DNA of 23,698 nt from a virus. Location of the stretch: positions 1 to 23,698 of IMG/VR virus record IMGVR_UViG_3300009496_000078; one strand, 5' to 3'. The position numbers were made by a program, and so were the translations under genes. Under the pieces are notes generated by a model. The model was given only the letters and a program-made list of their open reading frames with translations, did not search any database and was not told the origin of the DNA. Positions 1 through 6,421 of the stretch are shown here, in pieces (positions within the stretch are counted from its first letter, which is position 1; every line of letters starts with the position of its first letter).

Positions 1-1
1 C

Positions 2-544
2 AGGCAGTTGGCAAAAGCTCACTCGTTCGCTCCTATTTATGGGGCAACGGGCAGTCAATATGAAGGTCATATCAAAAATTACTATACCCGTTTCTTTGAG
101 ATTTATAAGGGACTTGGGGCTTACCACAAGAAGCTCACAGACGGTGTGCTGAAGACCGGTCACATTCAGATCTTCTCAGGGCGGCAGTTCTTCTGGCCTA
201 ATGAGGAACGCCGCAAGAACGGACGCACAAAGCACTACACCCAACAGGTGAACTACCCTGTGCAGTCTGCAGCCACCGCTGACATTGTGCCACTTAGTTG
301 CATACGGGCATTCCGAAAGTTCAAGGAACTTAACCTGCGCTCTAAGCTAGTTCTGACTGTGCATGATTCTATTGTGGTAGACACCCACCCAGATGAAGAG
401 GAACAGGTCAAAGAGGTGCTGCAGTGGGCTATGGAGAAGGTCACAGAAGAGGCAAAAGAGCTTTGGGACTATGACTTTATTCTGCCCCTCAAAATAGAAA
501 CATCCCGTGGCAAAAATTGGCTGGATCAAGTCGAATATGATTGA
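2..544 (+). CDS. DNA polymerase family A, C-terminal part (5' end outside window)
   Basis: This is the 3' end of the phage replicative DNA polymerase (Pol I/T7 family), covering most of the fingers-palm polymerase site. The frame is open from base 2. It begins inside motif B (O-helix), where RQLAKAHSFAPIYGATG fits the family pattern R-x3-K-x6-YG that binds the incoming dNTP. A QxxxAD-like segment (QSAATADIV) follows, then motif C as TVHDSIVVD, whose His-Asp supplies a catalytic metal ligand. The residue after HD is Ser, where cellular Pol I has Glu. About 180 residues are visible, ending at TGA 542-544. The exonuclease and thumb regions lie left of the window. A TTG at 8 could be mistaken for a start but is internal. 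Family assignment is secure from motifs B and C. Confidence 0.95.
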   Translation, partial: RQLAKAHSFAPIYGATGSQYEGHIKNYYTRFFEIYKGLGAYHKKLTDGVLKTGHIQIFSGRQFFWPNEERRKNGRTKHYTQQVNYPVQSAATADIVPLSCIRAFRKFKELNLRSKLVLTVHDSIVVDTHPDEEEQVKEVLQWAMEKVTEEAKELWDYDFILPLKIETSRGKNWLDQVEYD

Positions 545-570
545 CTACTGCCACTTAGTAATGCCATACT
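541..570 (+). promoter_or_regulatory. Possible sigma-70 promoter between polymerase and the next gene
   Basis: The 57-base gap 545-601 holds no gene. TTGACT (541-546) and CATACT (565-570) are spaced 18 bases apart and match the -35 and -10 consensus at 5/6 and 4/6 positions. An imperfect inverted pair, ACTTA (553-557) and TAAGT (572-576), overlaps the -10 region. This is the only sizeable gap within the + strand block, so an internal promoter is plausible, but the evidence is weak. Confidence 0.25.
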
Positions 571-601
571 ATAAGTCCATCTAACAGAGGATCGAATCGA
601 G

Positions 602-1456
602 ATGAATGATCTTACAAATGTAAATCAACAAGACCTACAGGCAATGAATGAACTGTTAGGCACTCAAGTAACAGGCGGCACTGGTGGAGCGATTGTTCGT
701 GTTCCAGAGCTTAAAATAAACTCACGCTCACGGGATAAGGATACTAAGAAAGCTATCCCAGAAGGCTCCTACTTCCTGACCAACATGGATCAGAAGGTGT
801 ACGCAGAGAACGTCACGTTTCGCCCGTTAGCTACGCACATTCAATACTTCCATTGGGAAGAAATTGACGGGAAGCGCACATTGGTGAACAAGTCTATCGC
901 CATCCCAAGCCCCCGTGATGAAGCCCGTGACATTAAAGGTGGTATCGCCTGTGGTTATCCATCGTGGGAAACGCTGCAGGAAATGGATTACGCCGATGCT
1001 AAAGTGTATAAGTCCATGAAGCATCGTGTCACCCGTGGCCTTGTAAGTTACGATGGCGTCACTGCCGATGGCGAGAAGGTTTCCATTGAGAACCAGCCTT
1101 GCATCATGTTCCACAAGAACAGCACGTTTGGCGGCTTCTGGAACGGCTATATGAAGAACCTGCCCAAGGGTTCTAACATTTATGAGTATGAGACTGAAAT
1201 GGGTGCCGATTACAACGAAAACGGCTCCGTTGTTTGGTACACGCCTACCTACAAGGTTGACCTATCCAAGAAGCTGGATATGACCCAACAGGTGTTCGAC
1301 ACGATGTCTGTGTTTGCTCAGGCTATCAAAAAAGAGAATCAAGAGATTGATGCTAAATACTTCACGGCAATCAAAGAAGGTTCTCTGAATGACAAGGCAA
1401 TGAATGCGTTGAACATCGAAGATACCCTCGACAATGACTTTGTTGATGTAGCCTAA
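602..1456 (+). CDS. Conserved-type phage replication protein, possible ssDNA-binding protein
   Basis: The product is 284 residues with no catalytic motif or membrane segment that I recognise. It sits between DNA polymerase and a Cas4/RecB-like exonuclease, where many T7-like phages keep their single-stranded DNA-binding protein. The C-terminus is strongly acidic (IEDTLDNDFVDVA), like the protein-interaction tail of SSBs, although it does not end in the bacterial DDxxPF. The middle is rich in aromatic residues (WEE, FGGFWNGY, YEYETEMGADY), as expected for a nucleic-acid-binding beta fold. The ATG at 602 has AGAGG at 586-590, rather far upstream (11 bases), so translation may be moderate. Its TAA overlaps the next ATG (TAATG), so the two are translationally coupled. 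The SSB role is an inference from position and tail only. It could be another recombination or replication accessory protein. Confidence 0.7.
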   Translation: MNDLTNVNQQDLQAMNELLGTQVTGGTGGAIVRVPELKINSRSRDKDTKKAIPEGSYFLTNMDQKVYAENVTFRPLATHIQYFHWEEIDGKRTLVNKSIAIPSPRDEARDIKGGIACGYPSWETLQEMDYADAKVYKSMKHRVTRGLVSYDGVTADGEKVSIENQPCIMFHKNSTFGGFWNGYMKNLPKGSNIYEYETEMGADYNENGSVVWYTPTYKVDLSKKLDMTQQVFDTMSVFAQAIKKENQEIDAKYFTAIKEGSLNDKAMNALNIEDTLDNDFVDVA

Positions 1457-2304
1457 TGCTGCAATCCAAACTGGATGCAACTAATGACAAACTATCCAAT
1501 GATGAATTTGATGGACTAACCATTGAGGACAGTTGGATAGAAGAGGCTGGCGAAGAGTTTAAGGCGGCTCTTCGCAAGCAGCTTACTCCGCAAGACAGAG
1601 ATTTTCGTCTGCGGATGTCAAACATCGGGAAGCCTTTATGCCAGTTACAACATGGCGCAATGGGTTCTGAAAAGAAACGCAAGTCAAAGAACTTCAAGGT
1701 TCAGATGATGATTGGTGACGCTGTAGAGTGCATTACTAATCTGATCTTAAAGGTCGCAGAGGTTAACATTACCGGTGGTAAAAACCTTGTTAAAATGGAG
1801 TTCGGCTCAGTCACCATCAAAGGTGAAGATGACATAGAAATTGATCATAAGATCTATGACGTTAAGTCCTGCAGCCCCTTCGCTTTCGACAAGAAATGGT
1901 CACACGGTTATGAGGCTCTAAAAGAAGACGATCCATTCGGTTATATCGGTCAGCTTACCGGATATGCCCAAGCCCAAGACAAAGATCTGGGTGGCTGGAT
2001 TGTTGTGAACAAGTCTACAGGTGCAATGCTTGCAGTAGAAGCGGATGTTTCTCCAGCGGAGAAATCATTCAATCTGTTCAAGATGAAAAGCACGGTGGAC
2101 AAGGTCACTAGCGGAGCGCCTCTGGAACGGCAGTTTGATCCAGTGCCTGATAAGTTCAATCGCAAGCCCACGGGCCTAAAGCGATTGCCTATGTCCTGCA
2201 ATTTCTGTGACTTCACTCAAGCTTGCTATCCGAAGGCAGAGTATAAACCCCACCCCATGTCGAAGGCTAAGGAACCGCCTTCATACTGGTTCGTTGAGGA
2301 TTAA
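1456..2304 (+). CDS. Cas4/RecB-type PD-(D/E)XK exonuclease with probable 4Fe-4S cluster
   Basis: The product is 282 residues and a predicted DNA exonuclease. The PD-(D/E)XK core is visible as DHKIYDVKS: D130, then D135 and K137. GQLTGYA follows with Q166 and Y170, the QxxxY motif typical of the RecB/Cas4/AddB branch. Four cysteines match the Cas4/AddB iron-sulfur layout: one N-terminal (C62, in KPLCQLQ) and three C-terminal (C248, C251, C257, in SCNFCDFTQACYP). A 4Fe-4S cluster would therefore clasp the two ends of the nuclease fold. In this position it would replace the T7 gp6 exonuclease in host DNA breakdown and phage recombination. The start overlaps the previous stop, and the next gene begins 2 bases after it. 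Nuclease family confidence is high. The cluster is inferred from the cysteine spacing, and exonuclease polarity cannot be read. Confidence 0.88.
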   Translation: MLQSKLDATNDKLSNDEFDGLTIEDSWIEEAGEEFKAALRKQLTPQDRDFRLRMSNIGKPLCQLQHGAMGSEKKRKSKNFKVQMMIGDAVECITNLILKVAEVNITGGKNLVKMEFGSVTIKGEDDIEIDHKIYDVKSCSPFAFDKKWSHGYEALKEDDPFGYIGQLTGYAQAQDKDLGGWIVVNKSTGAMLAVEADVSPAEKSFNLFKMKSTVDKVTSGAPLERQFDPVPDKFNRKPTGLKRLPMSCNFCDFTQACYPKAEYKPHPMSKAKEPPSYWFVED

Positions 2305-2306
2305 GC

Positions 2307-2657
2307 ATGGCGATAAAACCTCAGTCTGCAAAGGCTAAGGGGCGGCGTCACCAGCAATGGGTAAGAGATAAAATACTAGCTCTGTTTCCGAAATTGGAAC
2401 CAGATGATGTCCGTTCCACTGGAATGGGTCAAGGCGGGGAAGACGTTCAACTGTCCCCCGCTGCTAGGAAGCTCTTTCCCTACTCCGTCGAATGCAAGGC
2501 TCTGAACAAGATCAGCGCATACAAATTCATGGAACAAGCTGAAGCCAACTGCCCACCAAAAGCTGAACCAATCGCAATCATTAAAGCAGACAGGCAAAAG
2601 CCCCTTGCCCTGATGGATGCAGAACACTTTTTCAAACTGATTGGAAAAAACAAATGA
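2307..2657 (+). CDS. Small PD-(D/E)XK endonuclease, Holliday-junction-resolvase-like
   Basis: The product is 116 residues. A basic N-terminus (SAKAKGRRHQQWVRDKIL) is followed by GGEDVQLSPAARKLFPYSVECKA. Acidic E45/D46 and the VECK motif (E62, K64) form the PD-(D/E)XK metal site, and Q77 (in MEQAEA) may complete it. The size and the GED...ECK arrangement resemble small Hjc/VRR-type nucleases found in phage replication modules. Resolution of branched replication or recombination intermediates before packaging is the likely job, working beside the exonuclease encoded 2 bases upstream. GAGG at 2296-2299 lies 7 bases before the ATG inside the end of the preceding gene. The stop overlaps the next start (ATGA). 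Nuclease fold is well supported; resolvase rather than another endonuclease specificity is inference. Confidence 0.8.
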   Translation: MAIKPQSAKAKGRRHQQWVRDKILALFPKLEPDDVRSTGMGQGGEDVQLSPAARKLFPYSVECKALNKISAYKFMEQAEANCPPKAEPIAIIKADRQKPLALMDAEHFFKLIGKNK

Positions 2658-2950
2658 AAGATAAAGACCCAATTGCATGCGGTATCTTTGTAACGCCCGT
2701 GGACCACACAGGCTTCAATCTTAGCGCCTTTAGCAACCTTGAAGGCAATGTATCCGAAGAAGAGGCTGAACACTACGAAGCCCTGCTTGAGGGTATCGGC
2801 TACATGATTCAAAACAACCCATTCTTCTTTGTCGATCTGGGGAACATGCTCCTCGACCAAGCTGAAATGGAAATCGAATTTGAGCCTGCCGATGAACTTG
2901 AGCAGGCCATCGCTGAAAGCAAAATCATCCCCTTTAACAAAAAAAATTGA
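2654..2950 (+). CDS. Small acidic protein of unknown function
   Basis: The product is 98 residues and is not recognised. It is strongly acidic through its second half (EEEAEHYEALLEG, EMEIEFEPADELEQAIAES) and looks mostly helical after residue 35. There is no signal peptide, cysteine motif or catalytic signature. The start lies in an ATGA overlap with the resolvase-like gene. The stop at 2948-2950 lies just before the DUF3310 start at 2958, so expression is coupled to the replication operon. The charge could suit a DNA-mimic or partner protein, but nothing in the sequence tests this. Confidence 0.75.
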   Translation: MKDKDPIACGIFVTPVDHTGFNLSAFSNLEGNVSEEEAEHYEALLEGIGYMIQNNPFFFVDLGNMLLDQAEMEIEFEPADELEQAIAESKIIPFNKKN

Positions 2951-2957
2951 GGACACC

Positions 2958-3209
2958 ATGATGGATCTCAACCAAATCACCGACATGGTCAACAGACCAC
3001 TTCATTACAACTCTGCGAAAATCGAATGCATCGATGCAATGGAAGCCATGGTCGAAGGCTCAGACTGTGAGCCTCATGTAGCGTATTGCTGGCAGAACGC
3101 TTTTAAATACCTCTGGCGCTGGCCCTACAAGGGCGGTCTTGAGGATCTCAAAAAGGCCCGGTGGTATTTAGACCGTATGATTTCTCAGCTTGAGGAGACT
3201 GCGGAATGA
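2958..3209 (+). CDS. DUF3310 family protein (SaV-like)
   Basis: The product is 83 residues and matches the phage DUF3310 pattern. It has RPLHY (13-17) and KIECIDAME (21-29), then WQNAFKYLWRW (45-55) and KGGLEDLKKARWYLDRMI (58-75). These are the conserved P-x-HY, IE-x-ID, N-x-x-KY-x-x-R and KA-x-WYL positions. The family is widespread in phages, often beside nucleotide-metabolism genes, and has been described as nucleotide-kinase-like, but its activity is not established. Here it precedes a MazG-like hydrolase and RNR, which fits a nucleotide role. GAGG at 2949-2952 overlaps the preceding stop and supports ATG 2958 (or 2961, the adjacent Met). An in-frame ATG at 2829 extends into the preceding gene and is unlikely to be the start. 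Confidence 0.85.
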   Translation: MMDLNQITDMVNRPLHYNSAKIECIDAMEAMVEGSDCEPHVAYCWQNAFKYLWRWPYKGGLEDLKKARWYLDRMISQLEETAE

Positions 3210-3631
3210 CCCCCGGATACGAGTACTTCGATGAAGGCACTGCATCCCTTCGTGACCCCGATACTTACATCGGTAAAACACCTATGGATATGGTTAAGCA
3301 TTTTGCCCGGACCTACCAGCAATCCATGGGCCACCAGTGGGCCAAGGGATCCCTAAAAGACCTTCTGCGCACAGTCCTTATCAAAGAGGAATACGCCGAA
3401 GTTTTAGCGGCTACAGAAGCACCAGAAATGCTCAAAGAATTAGCCGACCTTGTTTATGTGACCTACGGATGTGCCGCCACGTTTGGCTGGGATTTAGACG
3501 AAGCTGTGCGCCGTGTTCATGCATCCAACATGAGCAAGCTGGGTGTCGATGGGGACGTAATTTACCGTGAAGACGGTAAAGTTCTCAAAGGCCCAAATTA
3601 TGAAGAACCAAATCTAACAGATCTAGTTTGA
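3206..3631 (+). CDS. MazG-like nucleotide pyrophosphohydrolase
   Basis: The product is 141 residues. The all-alpha NTP pyrophosphatase signature is visible as E61-E62-x-x-E65 (KEEYAEV) followed by E78-x-x-D81 (LKELADLVYVTYG). These acidic residues hold Mg2+ in MazG, dUTPase-2 and PRA-PH proteins. The C-terminal RRVHASNMSKLG (102-113) is also typical. Such enzymes cleave (d)NTPs to the monophosphate and pyrophosphate. In phages they may remove damaged or unwanted nucleotides, or lower host ppGpp, though the latter is disputed. TGAGGAG at 3191-3197 precedes the ATG by 8 bases, and the ATGA overlap couples it to DUF3310. It sits immediately upstream of RNR, consistent with dNTP pool management. 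The substrate cannot be read from the sequence. Confidence 0.88.
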   Translation: MTPGYEYFDEGTASLRDPDTYIGKTPMDMVKHFARTYQQSMGHQWAKGSLKDLLRTVLIKEEYAEVLAATEAPEMLKELADLVYVTYGCAATFGWDLDEAVRRVHASNMSKLGVDGDVIYREDGKVLKGPNYEEPNLTDLV

Positions 3632-3639
3632 GGACGATT

Positions 3640-5607
3640 ATGAATAACTATCTACCAACCGATTACCAATCCTTTATACACACCAGCCGCTATGCCCGTT
3701 GGCTAGACGAAGAAGGTCGCCGTGAAACATGGGGCGAAACCGTAGGCCGCTACATGGACAGTATTGTTGAGCCTATAATTGATAGCGGCGAAAACGAAAA
3801 CAGTTTCAATGTAGCAAATGAAATTGAGCAAGCCATCTTGGGCCTTGAGGTTATGCCTTCTATGCGATCCATGATGACCGCAGGTGTTGCTGCAGCCCGT
3901 GATAACACATGCATGTACAACTGTTCGTACCTAGTCATAGATGACCCTAAAGCCTTTGATGAAGCTATGTTCATCCTGCTATGCGGGACAGGCGTAGGGT
4001 TTAGCTGTGAACGCCAGTACATCAAGAACCTACCAGAGGTTCCTGAGAAGCTTTTTGACAGCGAAACTACAATCGTGGTCAAGGACAGCAAGGAAGGCTG
4101 GGCCAAAGCTTATCGCCTTCTGATTAGCATGCTCTTTGCCGGTGAGATCCCCACATGGGATGTTAGTAAGGTACGCCCTGCCGGTGCCAGACTTAAAACC
4201 TTCGGTGGTCGTGCATCTGGCCCAGCGCCTTTGGTTGATCTGTTCAACTTCACCATTGATACCTTCAAAAAGGCTGCAGGCAGTAAGTTATCTTCTTACG
4301 AGTGTCACAGCATCATGTGCAAGATCGGTGAAGTAGTTGTCGTGGGTGGTGTACGCCGTTCTGCAATGATTAGCCTTTCCAACCTGTCAGATGATCGTAT
4401 GCGCCACGCTAAGTCTGGTAAGTGGTGGGAAACAGCACCGCACATGGGCCTAGCCAATAACTCTGTGGCCTATACCGAAAAGCCAGACGCCATGTCATTT
4501 CTGCGTGAATGGACTGCCCTAGCAGAAAGCGGTTCTGGTGAGCGTGGCATCTTCAATCGTGAAGCTGCAGTCAAGCAGGCCCAAAAGAACGGACGCCGTG
4601 ACCCTAGCTACGAATGGGGTACGAATCCATGTTCGGAAATTCTGTTACGGGGACCAAAAATAGATAAAAATGGCAACCCGATTTCAGGCACTGGTGGGCA
4701 ATTTTGTAATTTAAGTGAGGTAGTTATCCGTGCTACAGATACTAAGGAAGATCTTATTCGCAAGGTCCGTATCGCAACCATTTTGGGAACGATACAATCT
4801 ACCTACACCAAGTTCCCTTATCTGCGAAAGGTGTGGGCGAAGAACACGGCAGAAGAACGGCTGTTGGGCGTGTCGCTGACGGGCATCATGGATAACACCC
4901 TTACAAATGGCAACGAAGGCGATCTGGCTGCACTGTTAGAAGACCTGAAGCAGGTGGCTGTCGATACCAACAAGGAATGGGCTGATAAGCTGGGAATCGA
5001 AGTGTCGGCTGCTATAACTTGTTGTAAACCCTCGGGAACAGTTTCACAACTTGTTGATAGTTCGAGCGGGATACACGCACGGCATAGCCCATACTACATC
5101 CGCACCGTCCGTGGTGACAACAAAGATCCTCTGACGCAGTTTATGAAGGACTCAGGCGTTCCTAATGAGCCAGAGGCCTTTAAGCCTGACCAGACCACCG
5201 TCTTCAGCTTCCCAATGAAAGCACCTGATGGTGCAGTGGTCACAGCCGATATGTCAGCAATCGATCAGCTTAACATGTGGCTCATGTATCAGCGTCACTG
5301 GTGCGAACATAAGCCAAGCGTGACTGTGAACATCAAGTCTTCTGAATGGCTTGACGTAGGTGCATTTGTTTATGAGCATTTCGATGAAATGTCTGGAGTA
5401 TCGTTCCTGCCGTTTGATGATCACACCTACCAGCAAGCGCCCTACCAGCACGTTGGTAAGTCCGTGTATCAGGAAATGCTTGCTATCATGCCAGAGGCAA
5501 TCGATTGGACAAAGCTTTCTGCGTATGAAGCGGAAGACAATACCTCTGGCAGTCAAACACTCGCATGCTCTGGCGATAGCTGCGAAATCGTAGATCTCAC
5601 TGCGTAG
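3640..5607 (+). CDS. nrdJ: Class II (adenosylcobalamin-dependent) ribonucleoside-triphosphate reductase, monomeric
   Basis: The product is 655 residues, slightly shorter than the Lactobacillus monomeric enzyme. It reduces ribonucleotides to deoxyribonucleotides using a radical generated from coenzyme B12. The radical site is NPCSE: N329, thiyl C331, E333. The active-site redox pair is C95 (YNCSYL) and C356 (FCNLSEV). The phosphate-binding loop region is KPSGTVSQL (463-471) followed by SSSGIHARH. A C-terminal C-x4-C (CSGDSC) is the swinging dithiol that is re-reduced by an external thiol donor, and a glutaredoxin follows directly. No NrdB-like subunit or glycyl-radical motif is present, so this is class II. 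ATG 3640 has GAGG at 3630-3633; an in-frame TTG at 3628 is less likely. The enzyme ties infection to a host supply of B12. Codon use shifts near the active-site motifs. Confidence 0.95.
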   Translation: MNNYLPTDYQSFIHTSRYARWLDEEGRRETWGETVGRYMDSIVEPIIDSGENENSFNVANEIEQAILGLEVMPSMRSMMTAGVAAARDNTCMYNCSYLVIDDPKAFDEAMFILLCGTGVGFSCERQYIKNLPEVPEKLFDSETTIVVKDSKEGWAKAYRLLISMLFAGEIPTWDVSKVRPAGARLKTFGGRASGPAPLVDLFNFTIDTFKKAAGSKLSSYECHSIMCKIGEVVVVGGVRRSAMISLSNLSDDRMRHAKSGKWWETAPHMGLANNSVAYTEKPDAMSFLREWTALAESGSGERGIFNREAAVKQAQKNGRRDPSYEWGTNPCSEILLRGPKIDKNGNPISGTGGQFCNLSEVVIRATDTKEDLIRKVRIATILGTIQSTYTKFPYLRKVWAKNTAEERLLGVSLTGIMDNTLTNGNEGDLAALLEDLKQVAVDTNKEWADKLGIEVSAAITCCKPSGTVSQLVDSSSGIHARHSPYYIRTVRGDNKDPLTQFMKDSGVPNEPEAFKPDQTTVFSFPMKAPDGAVVTADMSAIDQLNMWLMYQRHWCEHKPSVTVNIKSSEWLDVGAFVYEHFDEMSGVSFLPFDDHTYQQAPYQHVGKSVYQEMLAIMPEAIDWTKLSAYEAEDNTSGSQTLACSGDSCEIVDLTA

Positions 5608-5615
5608 TGGTTGAT

Positions 5616-5840
5616 ATGTACACAATCTTAACAAGAGACCAATGCAACTTCTGTGACCGGGCAAAAGCAGTACTCCGGTCACAGGGGCAACCTTATGCAG
5701 AATACAACATACAATCTAAAAGTAGCAGGTGGTTAACGCCCCTGCTCCTTCTGGCTGACCTAAAAACCGTACCCCAGATCTTTGATCCTGAAGGAAAGTA
5801 CATCGGCGGCTACAGCGAACTTGAGGACTCATTCAAATAA
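5616..5840 (+). CDS. Glutaredoxin
   Basis: The product is 74 residues, a minimal glutaredoxin. The redox motif is CNFC near the N-terminus (RDQCNFCDRAK), the cis-proline loop is TVPQIF, and the glutathione-side turn is GGYSEL. Glutaredoxin passes electrons to the C-terminal cysteines of ribonucleotide reductase, whose gene ends 8 bases upstream. A GTG at 5607, overlapping the nrdJ stop by one base, would add VD-type residues before the Met (three residues more). I prefer ATG 5616 because phage glutaredoxins typically begin close to the first beta strand (MYTILTRD). Neither start has a good Shine-Dalgarno, so translation probably depends on coupling to nrdJ. Function is secure; only the start is uncertain. 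Confidence 0.92.
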   Translation: MYTILTRDQCNFCDRAKAVLRSQGQPYAEYNIQSKSSRWLTPLLLLADLKTVPQIFDPEGKYIGGYSELEDSFK

Positions 5841-5853
5841 TTGAGGCAGGTTT

Positions 5854-6036
5854 ATGAACAAAAACGAGGCATACGAAGTCGGATATGAAGACTTCTTCAA
5901 GAACAATCATCGATGCGCCTACAAACCTAAAAGTCGTTTCTACAAGGAATGGCAACGGGGTTTCAATGACGCATACTTCTACAACAGGAGAACCCATGTA
6001 CAAAGTATTCCAACAGCGAGACTTCAACAAGTATGA
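5854..6036 (+). CDS. Ribosome-modulation-factor-like mini-protein
   Basis: The product is 60 residues. Residues 6-43 show the spacing of the RMF family: AYEVGY (6-11), a basic stretch with a single Cys-Ala-Tyr (CAY, 21-23, where RMF has CPY), then W33-x-x-GF-x-x-A (EWQRGFNDAY). Bacterial RMF binds the 16S rRNA/anti-Shine-Dalgarno region and pairs ribosomes into inactive 100S dimers. RMF-like proteins occur in some phages and plasmids, with uncertain roles. The gene has a strong ribosome-binding site (GAGGCAGG 5842-5849) before ATG 5854. Its last 41 bases overlap the next CDS in another frame, and its tail (residues 44-60) is probably constrained by that overlap. A ribosome-targeting role is an inference from the motif. 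It could instead be an unrelated small basic helical protein. Confidence 0.65.
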   Translation: MNKNEAYEVGYEDFFKNNHRCAYKPKSRFYKEWQRGFNDAYFYNRRTHVQSIPTARLQQV

Positions 6037-6415
6037 TGAAGCGGCACGGGCAGCGGCTAAAAGGTTTTGGTCTTCGGTTGGCTATGATTGTACAGACAAT
6101 CCTGACGACTATGGGGTGGACCTAGTCGTTACCGGACAGAACCGACAGTTCTTCTGCGAAGTCGAGGTTAAAACGGTGTGGCACGGGGTACAGTTTAAGT
6201 ACCCCACCATCCATCTGCCGGTACGCAAGGCAAAGTTCTTAACCAAGCCCACACAGTTTATGATTTTCAACAACAGCCTCACTCATGCAGCCCTGTTTGG
6301 TCGCAAGGTGGTTCTGGATAGCCCCTGCGTTGAAGTCTCCAATGTGAAGATCTCACACGGCGAGAAGTTCTTTGACGTTCCTTTTGAAAAAGCAACCTTC
6401 GTACAAACAATTTAG
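5996..6415 (+). CDS. Small PD-(D/E)XK nuclease-fold protein of unknown target
   Basis: The product is 139 residues. After a helix (YDEAARAAAKRFWSSVGY) comes PDDYGVDLVVTG with D42, then a strand FFCEVEVKTVW carrying E57 and K59. This D-x14-E-x-K layout is the PD-(D/E)XK metal site of restriction-like nucleases. A conserved-looking HLPVRKAKFL (73-82) follows. AGGAG at 5986-5990, 5 bases before ATG 5996, fixes the start. The frame is open further left to 5885, but that start lies inside the RMF-like gene. The 41-base overlap with that gene couples their translation. It is the third nuclease-fold protein of this block and may act in host DNA degradation or defence against competing DNA. The substrate is not readable from the sequence. 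Confidence 0.78.
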   Translation: MYKVFQQRDFNKYDEAARAAAKRFWSSVGYDCTDNPDDYGVDLVVTGQNRQFFCEVEVKTVWHGVQFKYPTIHLPVRKAKFLTKPTQFMIFNNSLTHAALFGRKVVLDSPCVEVSNVKISHGEKFFDVPFEKATFVQTI

Positions 6416-6421
6416 GTGAAT

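Noticed and set aside
288-559. TGCCACTTAGT at 288-298 and again at 549-559
   Set aside because: One copy is coding sequence in the polymerase gene, and an 11-base repeat is expected by chance many times in 23.7 kb.
2480-2992. 170-codon - strand frame opposite the resolvase-like and acidic protein genes
   Set aside because: It is antisense to coupled genes with good ribosome-binding sites and shows no recognisable domain.
3640-5607. An intein or intron inside nrdJ
   Set aside because: The frame is continuous, motifs are correctly spaced for a 655-residue enzyme, and no splicing blocks are seen. Only the codon-use islands remain.
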